Origin: an uncultured Flavobacteriales bacterium
GTDB taxonomy: Bacteria > Bacteroidota > Bacteroidia > CAIKAF01
DNA length: 64,000 nucleotides
Reading direction: 5' to 3'
Assembly (NCBI GenBank): GCA_903825395.1
Contig: CAIKAF010000024.1
Location: 1 to 64,000, forward strand
Shown: piece after piece, positions 44,992 to 54,652 of the stretch
Position numbering within the stretch: position 1 is the stretch's first letter
Layout: every line of letters begins with the position of its first letter
Made by a program: the position numbers and the translations under genes
Notes under the pieces: model-generated
Told to the model about the DNA's origin: nothing
Database searches by the model: none
The model's input: the letters and a program-made list of their open reading frames with translations, nothing else

Positions 44992-47466
44992 ATGAAAAAT
45001 CTGTTGATTTTAACCCTTGGGTCACTGGGCTTTTCCGCAATGTTGTCAGCGCAAAGCAATCCTTCAGCCCGACTCCTGCCGTATTCGGAGAATTTTAATG
45101 GTATGTTGGCTCCAACGTATCCAGTGGGTTGGGTTGGATGGACTCAGGCCACCTTACCGGGGGCTTATCAATTGGCAGCGCCCACCGGAGATCGAGCTTT
45201 AACTGCCAATGGGAATGCCTCAAGCACTACGAATAACGTGTATGATTTTTCAACGAAACTGGGATTTTTAAACAGTGGAACTACCAATCATGCCATAGCT
45301 ACGGCTTTGGTAACTACAGGCTGGGCTAGCATTAATGTGAGCTATTCTGTGATGACCATACGCGATAACAATGAGCGAACTCTGGTTCTTGGGCTTCAAT
45401 ACCGGGTGGGTACTTCCGGCCCTTTTACCAATATTCCAGGTACGGGTTACAACAATTCGTTGATAGTTCAGACTTCAGGAAATACAGGGGTTAATGTGCA
45501 AACCAGATCGGTTACTCTGCCTGCAGTTTGCAACAATCAATCTGTAGTTCAACTTCGATTTATCGCGAAAGATTCGATTGGCTCTGGCGCTCGTCCCAGT
45601 TTCGCAATTGATAATTTTTCCGCCTCGGGTACTTCCTGTTCTGGTTTGGTTGTTTCCGCTGCCGCCCAATCTTCCACCACGTTTTGCTCTGGTGGATCTG
45701 TCGTTTTGCGCGCCTCTGGTGCTTCTACTTACATGTGGAGCAACAATCAAACAGGAGATTCCATTGTGGTTTCTCAACCTGGAAATTACTTTGTCACGGG
45801 TACCGATGTGGCAGGGTGTATGGCCACTTCAAATTCAATACCTGTAACTGTTAATTCGGCACCCACCATTAATATAACTCCAAGTGGGCCTATCGCTTTC
45901 TGCCAAGGGGGGGCGGTGCATCTTCAGGCTTATGGTGCCAGTTCCTACTTATGGAGCAATGGACAAACCGCCGATTCCATTTCTGTGAATACAACTGGAA
46001 ACTATCAGGTGGTTGGAACTACCCCTAATGGTTGTTCCGATTCAGCATCCGTTCAGGTGGTAGTGAATCCCCTACCCACGGTTTCCATAAATTCAAATGG
46101 CCCCCAAACCTTTTGCCAAGGTTCACAAGTAACTCTCTCTGCATCTGGAGCTCAGAGCTATTCGTGGTCAACATCTGCCCTTGCTGATTCCATTTTGGTT
46201 ACTCAGTCTGGAGGGTATTTTGTAGTAGGGACAGATCAAAACGGATGCTCAGATACCTCACAAGTAGTTCAAGTGCTTGTTCACCCGCTCCCCCAAATCA
46301 CGATCACCCCATCAGGCCCTACATCCATTTGCCAAGGCAGTTCAGTTCAATTTTTCGCCCAAGGGGGCAGTTCGTATGTCTGGCCCTGTGGCTGTCCGGG
46401 TCAAAGTCAATTCATTAATAGTTCCGGGCCAGTACGGGTTTGGGGTACAGATTTGAACGGATGCAGCGATTCTTCAAATACGGTTATGGTTATAGTAAAT
46501 CCCAATCCGACCGCACAAATTACTCCCAATGGCCCCAGCATTTTTTGCCAAGGAGATTCTCTGAGTTTACTTGGAGTTTCTGGCTTAACCAACAGCTGGA
46601 GCACCAACCAAATTTCAGATTCCATTTCGGTTAATCAGTCTGGGCTTTATACGTTATTGGTTACCGATGCCAATGGGTGTTCAGATAGCACTAGCCTTCA
46701 AATTTTTGTAAATGCCTTGCCTCAAATAGGTATTTCGGTGAATGGAAATACAACCCTTTGCCAAGGCGATAGTGTCGAATTGGTTGGAACTGGCGCCCTA
46801 ACTTATGCCTGGAATACAGCTCAGTCTGGTTCTTCCATTTGGGTTTCAACTTCAGGAACATTTCATGTGCAGGGAACCGATTTGAATGGGTGTTCAGATA
46901 GTTCAGCAGCCGTTCAGATATCCGTTATTGCTCCTCCTGTTGTTCTGAGTCAGCCCGCAAATGTACAGGACGTTCCGGGCAACAATGCCATATTTGCAGT
47001 GGCTTCACAAGACCCGAACGATGCATTTCAATGGGAAGAAAACCCTGGAACCGGTTTTCAACCACTTAGCGACGGAATCAAATACGCTGGCACAGCAACG
47101 AGCCAATTGACGGTGGCAAACATTGCCCTTTCCGACAACGGCAATGCGTACCGCTGTCAAATTAGCAACGGAGCATGTACGGTGCAAAGTCAGTCGGCGC
47201 TGCTTACAGTAAATCCAAATTCAGGCTGGGAAGGGGATGGGTCCTTGGCGGTTCGAATTTTCCCGAATCCAGCCAGCAATTTTATTTCAGTTTGGCAATC
47301 TGCAGGCCAGGTTAAATCCAACGTTTCTATCCTTGATTTAAATGGTAAAATATTGATTAGTAGTGATTTAGATGAAGAGCTGACAACCTTAAATATTGAA
47401 TTCCTGCCAACGGGAATGTATCAATTGCTGGTTGGGAATTCCGTTTATCGGTTTACCAAAAAGTAA
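44992..47466 (+). CDS. Secreted Ig-repeat surface protein with T9SS type A tail
   Basis: This 824-residue protein has a signal peptide (MKNLLILTLGSLGFSAMLSA) and an N-terminal beta-rich domain of about 200 residues (PYSENFNGMLAPTYPVGWVG, a jelly-roll-like start). Six tandem repeats of about 72 residues follow, each with the pattern FCQG-x-SV-x-L...YxWSNG...GTDxNGCSDSS and two conserved cysteines that could pair. One Ig-like domain comes next (NAFRC-type, residues about 655-735). The last 80 residues form a T9SS type A sorting tail (RIFPNPASNFISV... LPTGMYQLLVGN). The function is probably adhesion or surface structure. Repeat copy C starts 20 bases after the stop. The N-terminal domain's fold is a guess. 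Confidence 0.85.
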   Translation: MKNLLILTLGSLGFSAMLSAQSNPSARLLPYSENFNGMLAPTYPVGWVGWTQATLPGAYQLAAPTGDRALTANGNASSTTNNVYDFSTKLGFLNSGTTNHAIATALVTTGWASINVSYSVMTIRDNNERTLVLGLQYRVGTSGPFTNIPGTGYNNSLIVQTSGNTGVNVQTRSVTLPAVCNNQSVVQLRFIAKDSIGSGARPSFAIDNFSASGTSCSGLVVSAAAQSSTTFCSGGSVVLRASGASTYMWSNNQTGDSIVVSQPGNYFVTGTDVAGCMATSNSIPVTVNSAPTINITPSGPIAFCQGGAVHLQAYGASSYLWSNGQTADSISVNTTGNYQVVGTTPNGCSDSASVQVVVNPLPTVSINSNGPQTFCQGSQVTLSASGAQSYSWSTSALADSILVTQSGGYFVVGTDQNGCSDTSQVVQVLVHPLPQITITPSGPTSICQGSSVQFFAQGGSSYVWPCGCPGQSQFINSSGPVRVWGTDLNGCSDSSNTVMVIVNPNPTAQITPNGPSIFCQGDSLSLLGVSGLTNSWSTNQISDSISVNQSGLYTLLVTDANGCSDSTSLQIFVNALPQIGISVNGNTTLCQGDSVELVGTGALTYAWNTAQSGSSIWVSTSGTFHVQGTDLNGCSDSSAAVQISVIAPPVVLSQPANVQDVPGNNAIFAVASQDPNDAFQWEENPGTGFQPLSDGIKYAGTATSQLTVANIALSDNGNAYRCQISNGACTVQSQSALLTVNPNSGWEGDGSLAVRIFPNPASNFISVWQSAGQVKSNVSILDLNGKILISSDLDEELTTLNIEFLPTGMYQLLVGNSVYRFTKK

Positions 47467-47486
47467 AGGAGCAGTTTTTTGTTTTT

Positions 47487-47634
47487 TGGGGCGGCTGCGG
47501 GCTTTCACCGTTAGTCCGCGGTGGCCGGAAGGCTGGCCCAGCGGGCTTGCGGTGGCTCCTAAAGTCGCCTCCGCGCCACGCGGGCCAGGCTCCGGCCTCC
47601 TTGCGGTCTAACTGGTTCAATCCCTGCCGCAGCC
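47487..47634 (-). repeat. Variable-stem hairpin repeat, copy C
   Basis: Inverted relative to A and B. The 42-base segment 47540-47581 is the reverse complement of the copy B apical segment. The arms GGCCGGAAGGCTGGCCC and GGGCCAGGCTCCGGCC have a third sequence and still pair with one bulge. The outer pair is TTAGTCCGC with GCGGTCTAA, again different from the other copies yet complementary. The rest of the gap (47635-47802) holds nothing I can name. Confidence 0.9.
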
Positions 47635-47802
47635 ACTCAAAAAAAATCCATATTGATTTCCATTTTCAGCCAGGCCCAGCGCACTTGCCATTGGAATTCC
47701 TACGAACAATTGAACCAAATCAGGTTGAATTCGTTATTCCATTAAATGTTCTTAATTAAAATTTTTAAGTGACTTCATTTGAAACTACTTAACTGTGTTA
47801 CA

Positions 47803-50800
47803 ATGGTAAAATCAGCTTCCTTTTATGGCCTTTCCATTGGCTATTTTCTTTTTTTCCCAATTGCCCTTACAGCTCAAATTCCAAACTATGTAAATACCTC
47901 CGGTTTGGTGGGCTGGTGGGGTTTCAATGGAAACGCTCAAGATTTGAGTGGCAATGGTTTCAATGGAACGGTCAGCGGCGCCACCCTAACCAACAATCGA
48001 TTTGGATCTGCGTTTTCAGCCTACTCTTTTGATGGCAACAACGACCGAATTACCGTCGGAAATGCGCAGGCGCTTAATCCCGGTCAAATGACCATGAGCA
48101 TTTGGGTGAATCCTCAGGCCTTTGGTCCCAGCGAACAATACATTGTCAATAAATCCTTCGATCCCACACCTAGGCATTGGTCCATTCGAGTGACGGGTAC
48201 GGGCCAACTGCAAGTCGAAACTAGAATAAATAATACGTACTATTTGTATTCGGCTTCAGGTCCTGCATCCAATCTGGCCCTAAATCAATGGGCCTTTTTG
48301 TGTCTAATTTATGACGGGAATCGAACGCTGTTGCTCCACAATCAAGATACGGTCATAAATGTCAACCAAGCCGGTTCATTAACTTCATCCAATTTGGCCC
48401 TGAACTTTGGATATTTCCCGCATGCCAATATGCCACCGTTTGGATATTTTTTCAACGGTCGGTTGGACGATGCTGGCATGTGGAATCGACCTCTTACTTC
48501 CTGTGAAGTAAAACGCCTTTATAATGCTACTGTATTGAATAACAATACCATCTTGTCTTCTACACCCTACACACCCATGACGCATGTGGTTAACAGTGCT
48601 GGATTGGTGTACAATCCTGATTCCATAAGTATAACTCAAGGTGATGCGGTTCAGTTTCAAATTGGGGGAAGTCACGATGCCAGGGAGGTTTCTCAAGCCA
48701 CCTACAATGCAAATGGCAATGCCTGGAATGGTGGATTTCAAACCGCATTTGGAGGAGGTTTGGTGAATTTACCCAACTTAGGTACCTATTATTATGTATG
48801 TACTCCCCACGCCAGTTTCGGCATGAAAGGCCGTATTTTCGTACAGCCCTACACCGGAAATCAATCGCCCATTTCCTTTTGTCAGGGGGATAGCGCTCAA
48901 TTGCTGGCCAGCGGTTCACAAACATATTTGTGGAGCAACGGAAAGTCGGGAAACAATACCTACGTCAAAGCCACTGGCGTGTATTATGTAGTTGGTTTAG
49001 ACCAACACGGCTGCCCGGATACTTCGGCCACAATTAATGTTACTGTAAATCCAAGGCCCACCGCGGTGGTTTCTGCCTCTGGGCCACTGGATTTTTGCGC
49101 AGGGGGTTCAGTGAATCTAACAGCTTCAGGAGGGGTGTCATATGTGTGGAGCTCAGGAGCATCCAGCTCCGGAATTCAAGTGCAAAACTCAGGAACGTTT
49201 TCGGTCATTGCAACCGATGCCAATGGCTGCAAGGACACATCTGCTACGTACACAACACAGGTTTTTCCAAACCCCATCGGTCAGATACAGAATCTGGGAC
49301 CGACGTCGTTCTGTTCCGGTGGCTCAGTTCAACTTCTTGCCATTGGTGCGCCCAACATTGTATGGTCAAATGGGTCTATTAATGATACCATAACGGTAAA
49401 CCAATCCGGGTTTTTTCAGGCGACTGTAACCGATACCAATGGCTGCTCCGGATTGAGTCCTTCCGTTCAGGTAACGGTTTATCCTCTTCCCAATGCTCAA
49501 ATATCTGCTTCTGGTCCGATTAGTTTTTGCCAAGGCTCTAGTGTGCAACTGAATGCTACTGGAGGAAGTACATACCTTTGGAGTACAGGGCAAACGGGTA
49601 GCTCTATATCTGTAAGTAGTTCTGGGACCTATACCGCTATTGCCACTTCAAACCAAGGCTGTCAAGATTCCAGCAATGCGATTTCAGTAACGGTGAATCC
49701 GTTGCCTTCGGTTTCAATTCAGGCGCAGGGCCCGCTGGCATTTTGCCCGGGACAAGGCGTCAACTTCAGCGCCCAAGGAGCTCAATCCTACATTTGGAGC
49801 AATGGTTTAACCGGAAATGCAATTCAGGTGACCCAAGCAGGTGTTTTTTCGGCAATAGGTACAAATTCCTTTGGTTGCCAGTCCAGTTCCAATGCCTTAA
49901 CAACCAGTTTTCATCCCGTTCCTACGGCTCAAATTCAAGTTCAGGGTTCTTTGCAATTTTGTCCGGGCGATAGTGTAGTATTGCTGGCACAGGGAGGCGA
50001 TACCTATCTATGGAACAACGGCAGCACCGCTGCTCAGCTGGTGGCTCTGCAAAGCGGCACGTATTCTGTCATCGCCAACAATTCCTTTGGATGTTCTGAT
50101 ACTTCAACTGTTGTTTCTGTTCAACAGGTGGCTACTCCCACAGCATTAATTACAGCTTCAGGGCCTTTGTCTTTTTGCCAGGGCGATTCGGTGGTACTTC
50201 AAGCTTCGGGTGGCAGCACGTACGTGTGGAGTAACGGCAGTACAAACAGCAGTATAACCGTAAATCAATCAGGATTTTGGTCTGTTCAGGCAGCCTTAGG
50301 TACAGGTTGCGTCGATACATCGCAAACGCTGACAACTCAGGTATTCAATTTGCCAACCATTCAAGTTGCCGCCTCAGGACCCACCTCTTTTTGTTCAGGA
50401 GGGCAGGTTGTTCTGTTGGCCTCGGGTGCTCTTTCTTACATGTGGAATACAGGTCAGCTCTCAGACTCAGTTGTCATTCAAAACGCTGGTTCTTTTATTG
50501 CAGTAGGTACGGATGCCAATGGATGCAGCAATGCCTCAGCGCCTACAGTTGTAACAGTATTTCCCAATCCCGTCGTTAGCATTACTCCAAGCGGTTTAAT
50601 TTCTATTTGTCCTGCCGACAGTATTGAGTTAACCGCTCAGGGGGCCTTGACTTTCCTTTGGAATGACGGATTTCAAGGCAGCACTCGCTATGTGCAGCAG
50701 GCAGGGATTTACTCTGCTCAAGGTACCGATGCCAATGGCTGCAGTGCTGGAAGCGATTCGGCCACATTGACAATACTTCCCTTACCCCAATGGATTATTC

Positions 50801-51321
50801 AGCCCCAAGACAGCATGGTGGTTGCTGGGAGTCAGGTTGGTTTTTCAGCTCAGGTGCAATCCCTAATGGCTGTTTATCAATGGCAAATCAATACTGGAAC
50901 TGGCTGGCAAAATCTATTGGATACAGGGGGGGTAATAGGATCTGGCAGTCCGAACTTAATTTTAACCTCTGCCGATTCCGCTTGGAATGGGTATCAATTT
51001 AGGTGCATAGCAACTCAAGAGGGCTGTTCTGACACTTCGCAATCGGCTGTTCTTTTGGTTGAAATTCCTGTAAATGGTCTGGTTTCTAGTTCTGATCTTT
51101 CCTGGAAATTGCAGCACAACCCTACAGGACCTTTGCTTAAAATCCTTGGACTTAATGAAGAGGTCAATTATCGAATTTTGGACGCTTCAGGTCGATTGTG
51201 GCTTCAGGGTAAAAGATCAGGGGTTTTTAATTCCATTGATGTGAGCAGCCTACCCTTGGGCTGTTATATGCTTCAATTGACATCAGCCACAAAAACCTGG
51301 GCTGTCCGGTTTTGCCCATAA
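47803..51321 (+). CDS. Secreted LamG/cupredoxin/Ig-repeat surface protein with T9SS-like tail
   Basis: This 1172-residue protein starts with a signal peptide (MVKSASFYGLSIGYFLFFPI) and a LamG-like lectin fold (residues 30-250, LVGWWGFNGNAQDLSGNGFN... YSFDGNNDRI). A cupredoxin-like domain follows (about 265-350) with type 1 copper ligands His291, Cys333, His336 and Met341 (SHDAREV; CTPHASFGM). Nine tandem Ig-like repeats of about 72 residues have two cysteines each (FCxG... NGC). Then come one more Ig-like domain and a C-terminal sorting-like tail (RILDASGRLWLQG... LPLGCYMLQLTS). The frame opens at a TTG (47779), but the ATG at 47803 gives the signal peptide. Expected on the cell surface; glycan binding and redox activity are inferences from domain type. 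Confidence 0.85.
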   Translation: MVKSASFYGLSIGYFLFFPIALTAQIPNYVNTSGLVGWWGFNGNAQDLSGNGFNGTVSGATLTNNRFGSAFSAYSFDGNNDRITVGNAQALNPGQMTMSIWVNPQAFGPSEQYIVNKSFDPTPRHWSIRVTGTGQLQVETRINNTYYLYSASGPASNLALNQWAFLCLIYDGNRTLLLHNQDTVINVNQAGSLTSSNLALNFGYFPHANMPPFGYFFNGRLDDAGMWNRPLTSCEVKRLYNATVLNNNTILSSTPYTPMTHVVNSAGLVYNPDSISITQGDAVQFQIGGSHDAREVSQATYNANGNAWNGGFQTAFGGGLVNLPNLGTYYYVCTPHASFGMKGRIFVQPYTGNQSPISFCQGDSAQLLASGSQTYLWSNGKSGNNTYVKATGVYYVVGLDQHGCPDTSATINVTVNPRPTAVVSASGPLDFCAGGSVNLTASGGVSYVWSSGASSSGIQVQNSGTFSVIATDANGCKDTSATYTTQVFPNPIGQIQNLGPTSFCSGGSVQLLAIGAPNIVWSNGSINDTITVNQSGFFQATVTDTNGCSGLSPSVQVTVYPLPNAQISASGPISFCQGSSVQLNATGGSTYLWSTGQTGSSISVSSSGTYTAIATSNQGCQDSSNAISVTVNPLPSVSIQAQGPLAFCPGQGVNFSAQGAQSYIWSNGLTGNAIQVTQAGVFSAIGTNSFGCQSSSNALTTSFHPVPTAQIQVQGSLQFCPGDSVVLLAQGGDTYLWNNGSTAAQLVALQSGTYSVIANNSFGCSDTSTVVSVQQVATPTALITASGPLSFCQGDSVVLQASGGSTYVWSNGSTNSSITVNQSGFWSVQAALGTGCVDTSQTLTTQVFNLPTIQVAASGPTSFCSGGQVVLLASGALSYMWNTGQLSDSVVIQNAGSFIAVGTDANGCSNASAPTVVTVFPNPVVSITPSGLISICPADSIELTAQGALTFLWNDGFQGSTRYVQQAGIYSAQGTDANGCSAGSDSATLTILPLPQWIIQPQDSMVVAGSQVGFSAQVQSLMAVYQWQINTGTGWQNLLDTGGVIGSGSPNLILTSADSAWNGYQFRCIATQEGCSDTSQSAVLLVEIPVNGLVSSSDLSWKLQHNPTGPLLKILGLNEEVNYRILDASGRLWLQGKRSGVFNSIDVSSLPLGCYMLQLTSATKTWAVRFCP

Positions 51322-51399
51322 TTGCATTTGAATGGTGCTAGACGGAGTGTTTTGTGCTTTCATTTGTACAAAATAGGGTTATCGCTCCAAAACTTAAGC

Positions 51400-51407
51400 T
51401 AATTTTG
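51400..51407 (+). promoter_or_regulatory. Possible -7 element before the fibrinogen-like protein gene
   Basis: TAATTTTG fits TAnnTTTG but ends only four bases before the first ATG at 51412. If it is used, transcription would start near that ATG and the in-frame ATG at 51427 (MRVLFPILL) would be the real start. Confidence 0.35.
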
Positions 51408-51411
51408 GTGT

Positions 51412-52641
51412 ATGATGACCAATGCTATGAGGGTACTTTTCCCTATCTTACTCTTTTCGGTGCTTCAAGGGGCTTTTGCTCAGGGAGTTCGAATTGGAAC
51501 AAATCCAGGAATTCCTGATTCATCGGCTATCTTGGATGTAGATGATACGACCAGAGGCTTTTTGCCCCCCCGATTAACCACCACCCAGCGAAATGCAATT
51601 CAAAATCCTGCCGACGGCTTAATTGTCTATAATGTCAGCACCAATTGCTTGCAAATGTCAACATCTGGAATTTGGTTTGACATTTGGTGCCAATGCACTT
51701 CTTTGCCCGACCCCACTTTTACCGGATCAAATCAGGGGACAACAAATCAGGCCATGGTTTTTTCTGCTGTGGCCCAAGGCCTGACGTATGCCTGGACATT
51801 TCAAAATGGAAGCCCTGCAAGCAGCTCCAGTTCCACGCCTTCCGTTACCTGGACTCAGACAGGCACGTTTAATGTGCAATTGAGAGTAACCGATGCGAAT
51901 GGCTGCTCCGATTCCAGTCTTCAACTAATCACGGTCAGCAATGTTTCCCCGCAAAGTTGTTGGCACATCAAACAAAACAATCCCAATGCCAGTAGTGGTC
52001 TTTACCTGTTGGATCCTGATGGTGTAGGTGGAGTTAATCCCGAACAATTTTATTGCGATATGACTACGGGTGGTGGGGGCTGGACTTTAATTGTTCTCAG
52101 CAACGGAAATGTATCCGGTCATCCAAATGTAGGATTGTCAGTGGCAAAGAATACGTTGCTGAGCACCAACGGCGGTCTTGTATCTGCTAATTTAGATGCA
52201 TTTGATCAGTGGACGGGCACTAATTTCTGGAATTTATTGGGTTCTCAAGGGCAGATGCTTTGGAAAGTAGGATCTGGCAGTACTGGAATTCTGGATATCG
52301 TCCGCCACAATTTCAATGTGTACAACAACGGAGAACGTGTGAGTTTTAGCAATTACCAAGCTTTGCAGGGTGGTATTCCAAATATTGATTACAACAGCAA
52401 TGGCTATTTGCAGGCTTCGGGTAGCAGTACAGGAGGCAGCAGCTGTACTGTTGAATCAAGCCCCTCTGTTGGTCTGCATGGCCCATGGTTTTACCATGGC
52501 TGCAGCAACGTTAGTCCTTGGTGTACCGGTCACGGCGATTGCAGCGGTTTGCCGGTTCGAATGCAATGGAGAAATCAAAATAATTATACCACAGCCACTT
52601 CTCCAAGTTGCTCAAATCACGGTGAAATATTTGTTCGATAA
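51412..52641 (+). CDS. Secreted fibrinogen-like/PKD surface protein
   Basis: This 409-residue protein has a signal peptide (MRVLFPILLFSVLQGAFAQ after a few residues). The head block GFLPPRLTTTQRNAIQNPAD and LIVYNVSTNCLQM is a motif repeated in many Bacteroidota surface proteins. A PKD-like domain (FSAVAQGLTYAWTFQNGSPA... TDANGCSDSS) follows, then a fibrinogen C-terminal-like domain (GLYLLDPDGVGGVNPEQFYC, DMTTGGGGWTLIVLSN). No type A tail is obvious at the end (SCSNHGEIFVR). It is a distant paralogue of the protein at 59991-61508, with the same head and fibrinogen part but a different middle. Probable role: adhesion or glycan binding. Confidence 0.8.
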   Translation: MMTNAMRVLFPILLFSVLQGAFAQGVRIGTNPGIPDSSAILDVDDTTRGFLPPRLTTTQRNAIQNPADGLIVYNVSTNCLQMSTSGIWFDIWCQCTSLPDPTFTGSNQGTTNQAMVFSAVAQGLTYAWTFQNGSPASSSSSTPSVTWTQTGTFNVQLRVTDANGCSDSSLQLITVSNVSPQSCWHIKQNNPNASSGLYLLDPDGVGGVNPEQFYCDMTTGGGGWTLIVLSNGNVSGHPNVGLSVAKNTLLSTNGGLVSANLDAFDQWTGTNFWNLLGSQGQMLWKVGSGSTGILDIVRHNFNVYNNGERVSFSNYQALQGGIPNIDYNSNGYLQASGSSTGGSSCTVESSPSVGLHGPWFYHGCSNVSPWCTGHGDCSGLPVRMQWRNQNNYTTATSPSCSNHGEIFVR

Positions 52642-52761
52642 GCCGAATCCAGAGCTTCTTTAAGAGTGGCAATTCACCTGTTCTACTTTCGGTGAATGCC
52701 TGAATAACAAATGTGTTTCTAGGCTTGTTTTCTAAAACTCACTCCACTAAAAAAAGGCGGA

Positions 52762-53175
52762 TTAGCAGAAGTGATTGTACACTGCTTTCAAATGTTCGGA
52801 TAGCATGCTTTCATTACTGCCTTCAATCTGATGCCGTTCAATAAAATGCACCAATTCACCATCTTTAAAAATGGCAATGCTAGGTGAGGAGGGAGGATAG
52901 GGTAAAAAGTACTCCCGGGCCGTTTGCACAGCCTCGGTGTCTACTCCGGCAAAAACCGTACTCAATGCAGAAGGGCGTTTTTCATTTTCTAAACTATGGA
53001 TAACACCTGGGCGTGCACCTCTTGCAGCACAACCACAAACGGAATTTACCACTACCAAATGAACGCCTTCGGTTTTTTCAATGGCTTCTCTGACTTGTTC
53101 GGCTGTTTCCAATGAAGTAAATCCTTGATTCACTAATTCCTCCCGGCAGGGAGCTACTATTTGTTCTGGATACAT
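52762..53175 (-). CDS. Bacilliredoxin (BrxA/BrxB family)
   Basis: This 137-residue thioredoxin-like protein has the CGC active site at Cys47-Gly48-Cys49 (NSVCGCAARGARPG), typical of BrxA/YphP. Other family marks are MYPEQIVAPCREELVNQGF at the start and FKDGELVHFIERHQIEG. In Firmicutes these remove bacillithiol from proteins. Many Bacteroidota also make bacillithiol, so the same role is likely. The C-terminal Cys (NHFC) may be a resolving residue. It faces the fibrinogen-like gene and stands alone. Confidence 0.88.
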   Translation of the reverse strand: MYPEQIVAPCREELVNQGFTSLETAEQVREAIEKTEGVHLVVVNSVCGCAARGARPGVIHSLENEKRPSALSTVFAGVDTEAVQTAREYFLPYPPSSPSIAIFKDGELVHFIERHQIEGSNESMLSEHLKAVYNHFC

Positions 53176-53197
53176 GGTTTCTTAGTTAAATGATGTT

Positions 53198-53205
53198 CAA
53201 AATTA
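53198..53205 (-). promoter_or_regulatory. -7 element for the bacilliredoxin gene
   Basis: The minus strand reads TAATTTTG, a fit to TAnnTTTG, 22 bases before the start codon. No TTG at the expected distance (TTTC is present). Confidence 0.4.
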
Positions 53206-53313
53206 CAGGTTTTTAAGGTAGAAAGCGGGATTTTTTATTCTACCGTTATAGAATATGGAAATCAACTGCCAATGCATTGACAAACAGAGATGAAGCTGGT
53301 GATTTTATTATGA

Positions 53314-54648
53314 TTAGTGTCGGTCAAACTCCATACGCATTCCCGGATTTGCGCCCACCAGTTGCCCTTGATGCCAAACCTTGATTCCATTTACCCAAGT
53401 GGTTTCAATTTGATGCTGAAAGGTTTGGCCCAACATAGGGCTCCAGCCGCATTTGTATAATAAAGACTCTTTTGTTACAGTCGAAGGCGCATTTGGATTC
53501 ACCAGGATGAGGTCGGCTTGGAAACCAACATCAATAAATCCCCGGTTTTTTATTTTGAATAGGCGAGCTACTTGATGTGCCATTTTATCTACCACTTGCT
53601 CTGGAGTAATCCACCCCTCAAGAGTTAGCTCTAGCATGGCTTGAACGCTGTGTTGCACCATTGGTGCTCCGCTGGGGCAGTCAAAGTAAGTCTGTTGTTT
53701 TTCTTCGATGGTATGTGGAGCATGGTCGGTGGCAATTACATCAATGCGTCCATCCAAAAGGGCTTTCCGGATGGCATCTCGGTCCGTTTTTGCCTTAACC
53801 GCTGGATTCCATTTAATGAGGCTGCCTTTTTGCTGGTAATCCTCCTGAGTAAACCACAGATGGTGTATACAGGCTTCAGAGGTAATTCTCTTATTTTCTA
53901 ATGGGCCAGGCTGGAATAAGGACAATTCCTTTTCTGTTGAAATATGTAAAATATGAATGTGTGTATTGTACTTGGTAGCCAATTCAACGGCTCTGGCTGA
54001 AGACGCATAGCAAGCTTCAGCATCTCGAATTATAGGGTGATAAGCCACCGGAACCTGGTCTCCGAATTTTTCCCTTGCCAAGGCAGAATTTCGACGAATG
54101 TGTTCTTCCGATTCACAATGCAAGGCAATGATTCCGGTAAACTGCCTGAATACTTCCTTCAAAATATCGTCTTTGTCAACCAACATCCCCCCAGTTGAAG
54201 AACCCATAAAGATTTTTAAGCCACATACTTGGCCCAAATCTGTTTTCAAAATTTCATGAAGATTATCGTTGCTGGTCCCCATGAAAAAAGAATAGTTTGC
54301 GGGCAATTGCCCTTCGGCCAATGCGTATTTTTCAGCCAAACGCGCTTGGGTGGTAGCCGGAGGTTTGGTGTTGGGCATTTCCATGAAGGAAGTTATGCCA
54401 CCTGCTACAGCTGCTTTGCTTTCTGAAATTAAATTTCCTTTATGGGTTAAGCCCGGTTCTCTGAAATGAACTTGGTCGTCTATTGCGCCCGGCATTATCC
54501 ATTTTCCTGTGGCACTTATGACCTCTTCACCTGGTTTTGGTAGGGCTTCGCCCCATGGGACTAAAGCATTGATTTTTCCATCTAGGATGTGTACATCTAA
54601 TTTTTCTCGGCCACGGCTTCGAAAAACTTCAGCTCCGGTAATCCACAT
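53314..54648 (-). CDS. pyrC: Dihydroorotase
   Basis: This 444-residue amidohydrolase has the metal-binding start DDQVHFREPGLTHKGNL, the carbamylated lysine region GLKIFMGSSTGGM, further histidine ligands (ALHCESEEH, IHILHIST) and the catalytic block ATDHAPHTIEEK. It closes dihydroorotate from carbamoyl aspartate in pyrimidine synthesis. The form is class I (PyrC/allantoinase-like) with TDHAPH intact, so it is active and not a PyrX-like pseudoenzyme. It starts four bases after the glycosyltransferase stop and the two are probably cotranscribed. Confidence 0.93.
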   Translation of the reverse strand: MWITGAEVFRSRGREKLDVHILDGKINALVPWGEALPKPGEEVISATGKWIMPGAIDDQVHFREPGLTHKGNLISESKAAVAGGITSFMEMPNTKPPATTQARLAEKYALAEGQLPANYSFFMGTSNDNLHEILKTDLGQVCGLKIFMGSSTGGMLVDKDDILKEVFRQFTGIIALHCESEEHIRRNSALAREKFGDQVPVAYHPIIRDAEACYASSARAVELATKYNTHIHILHISTEKELSLFQPGPLENKRITSEACIHHLWFTQEDYQQKGSLIKWNPAVKAKTDRDAIRKALLDGRIDVIATDHAPHTIEEKQQTYFDCPSGAPMVQHSVQAMLELTLEGWITPEQVVDKMAHQVARLFKIKNRGFIDVGFQADLILVNPNAPSTVTKESLLYKCGWSPMLGQTFQHQIETTWVNGIKVWHQGQLVGANPGMRMEFDRH

Positions 54649-54652
54649 AGGG

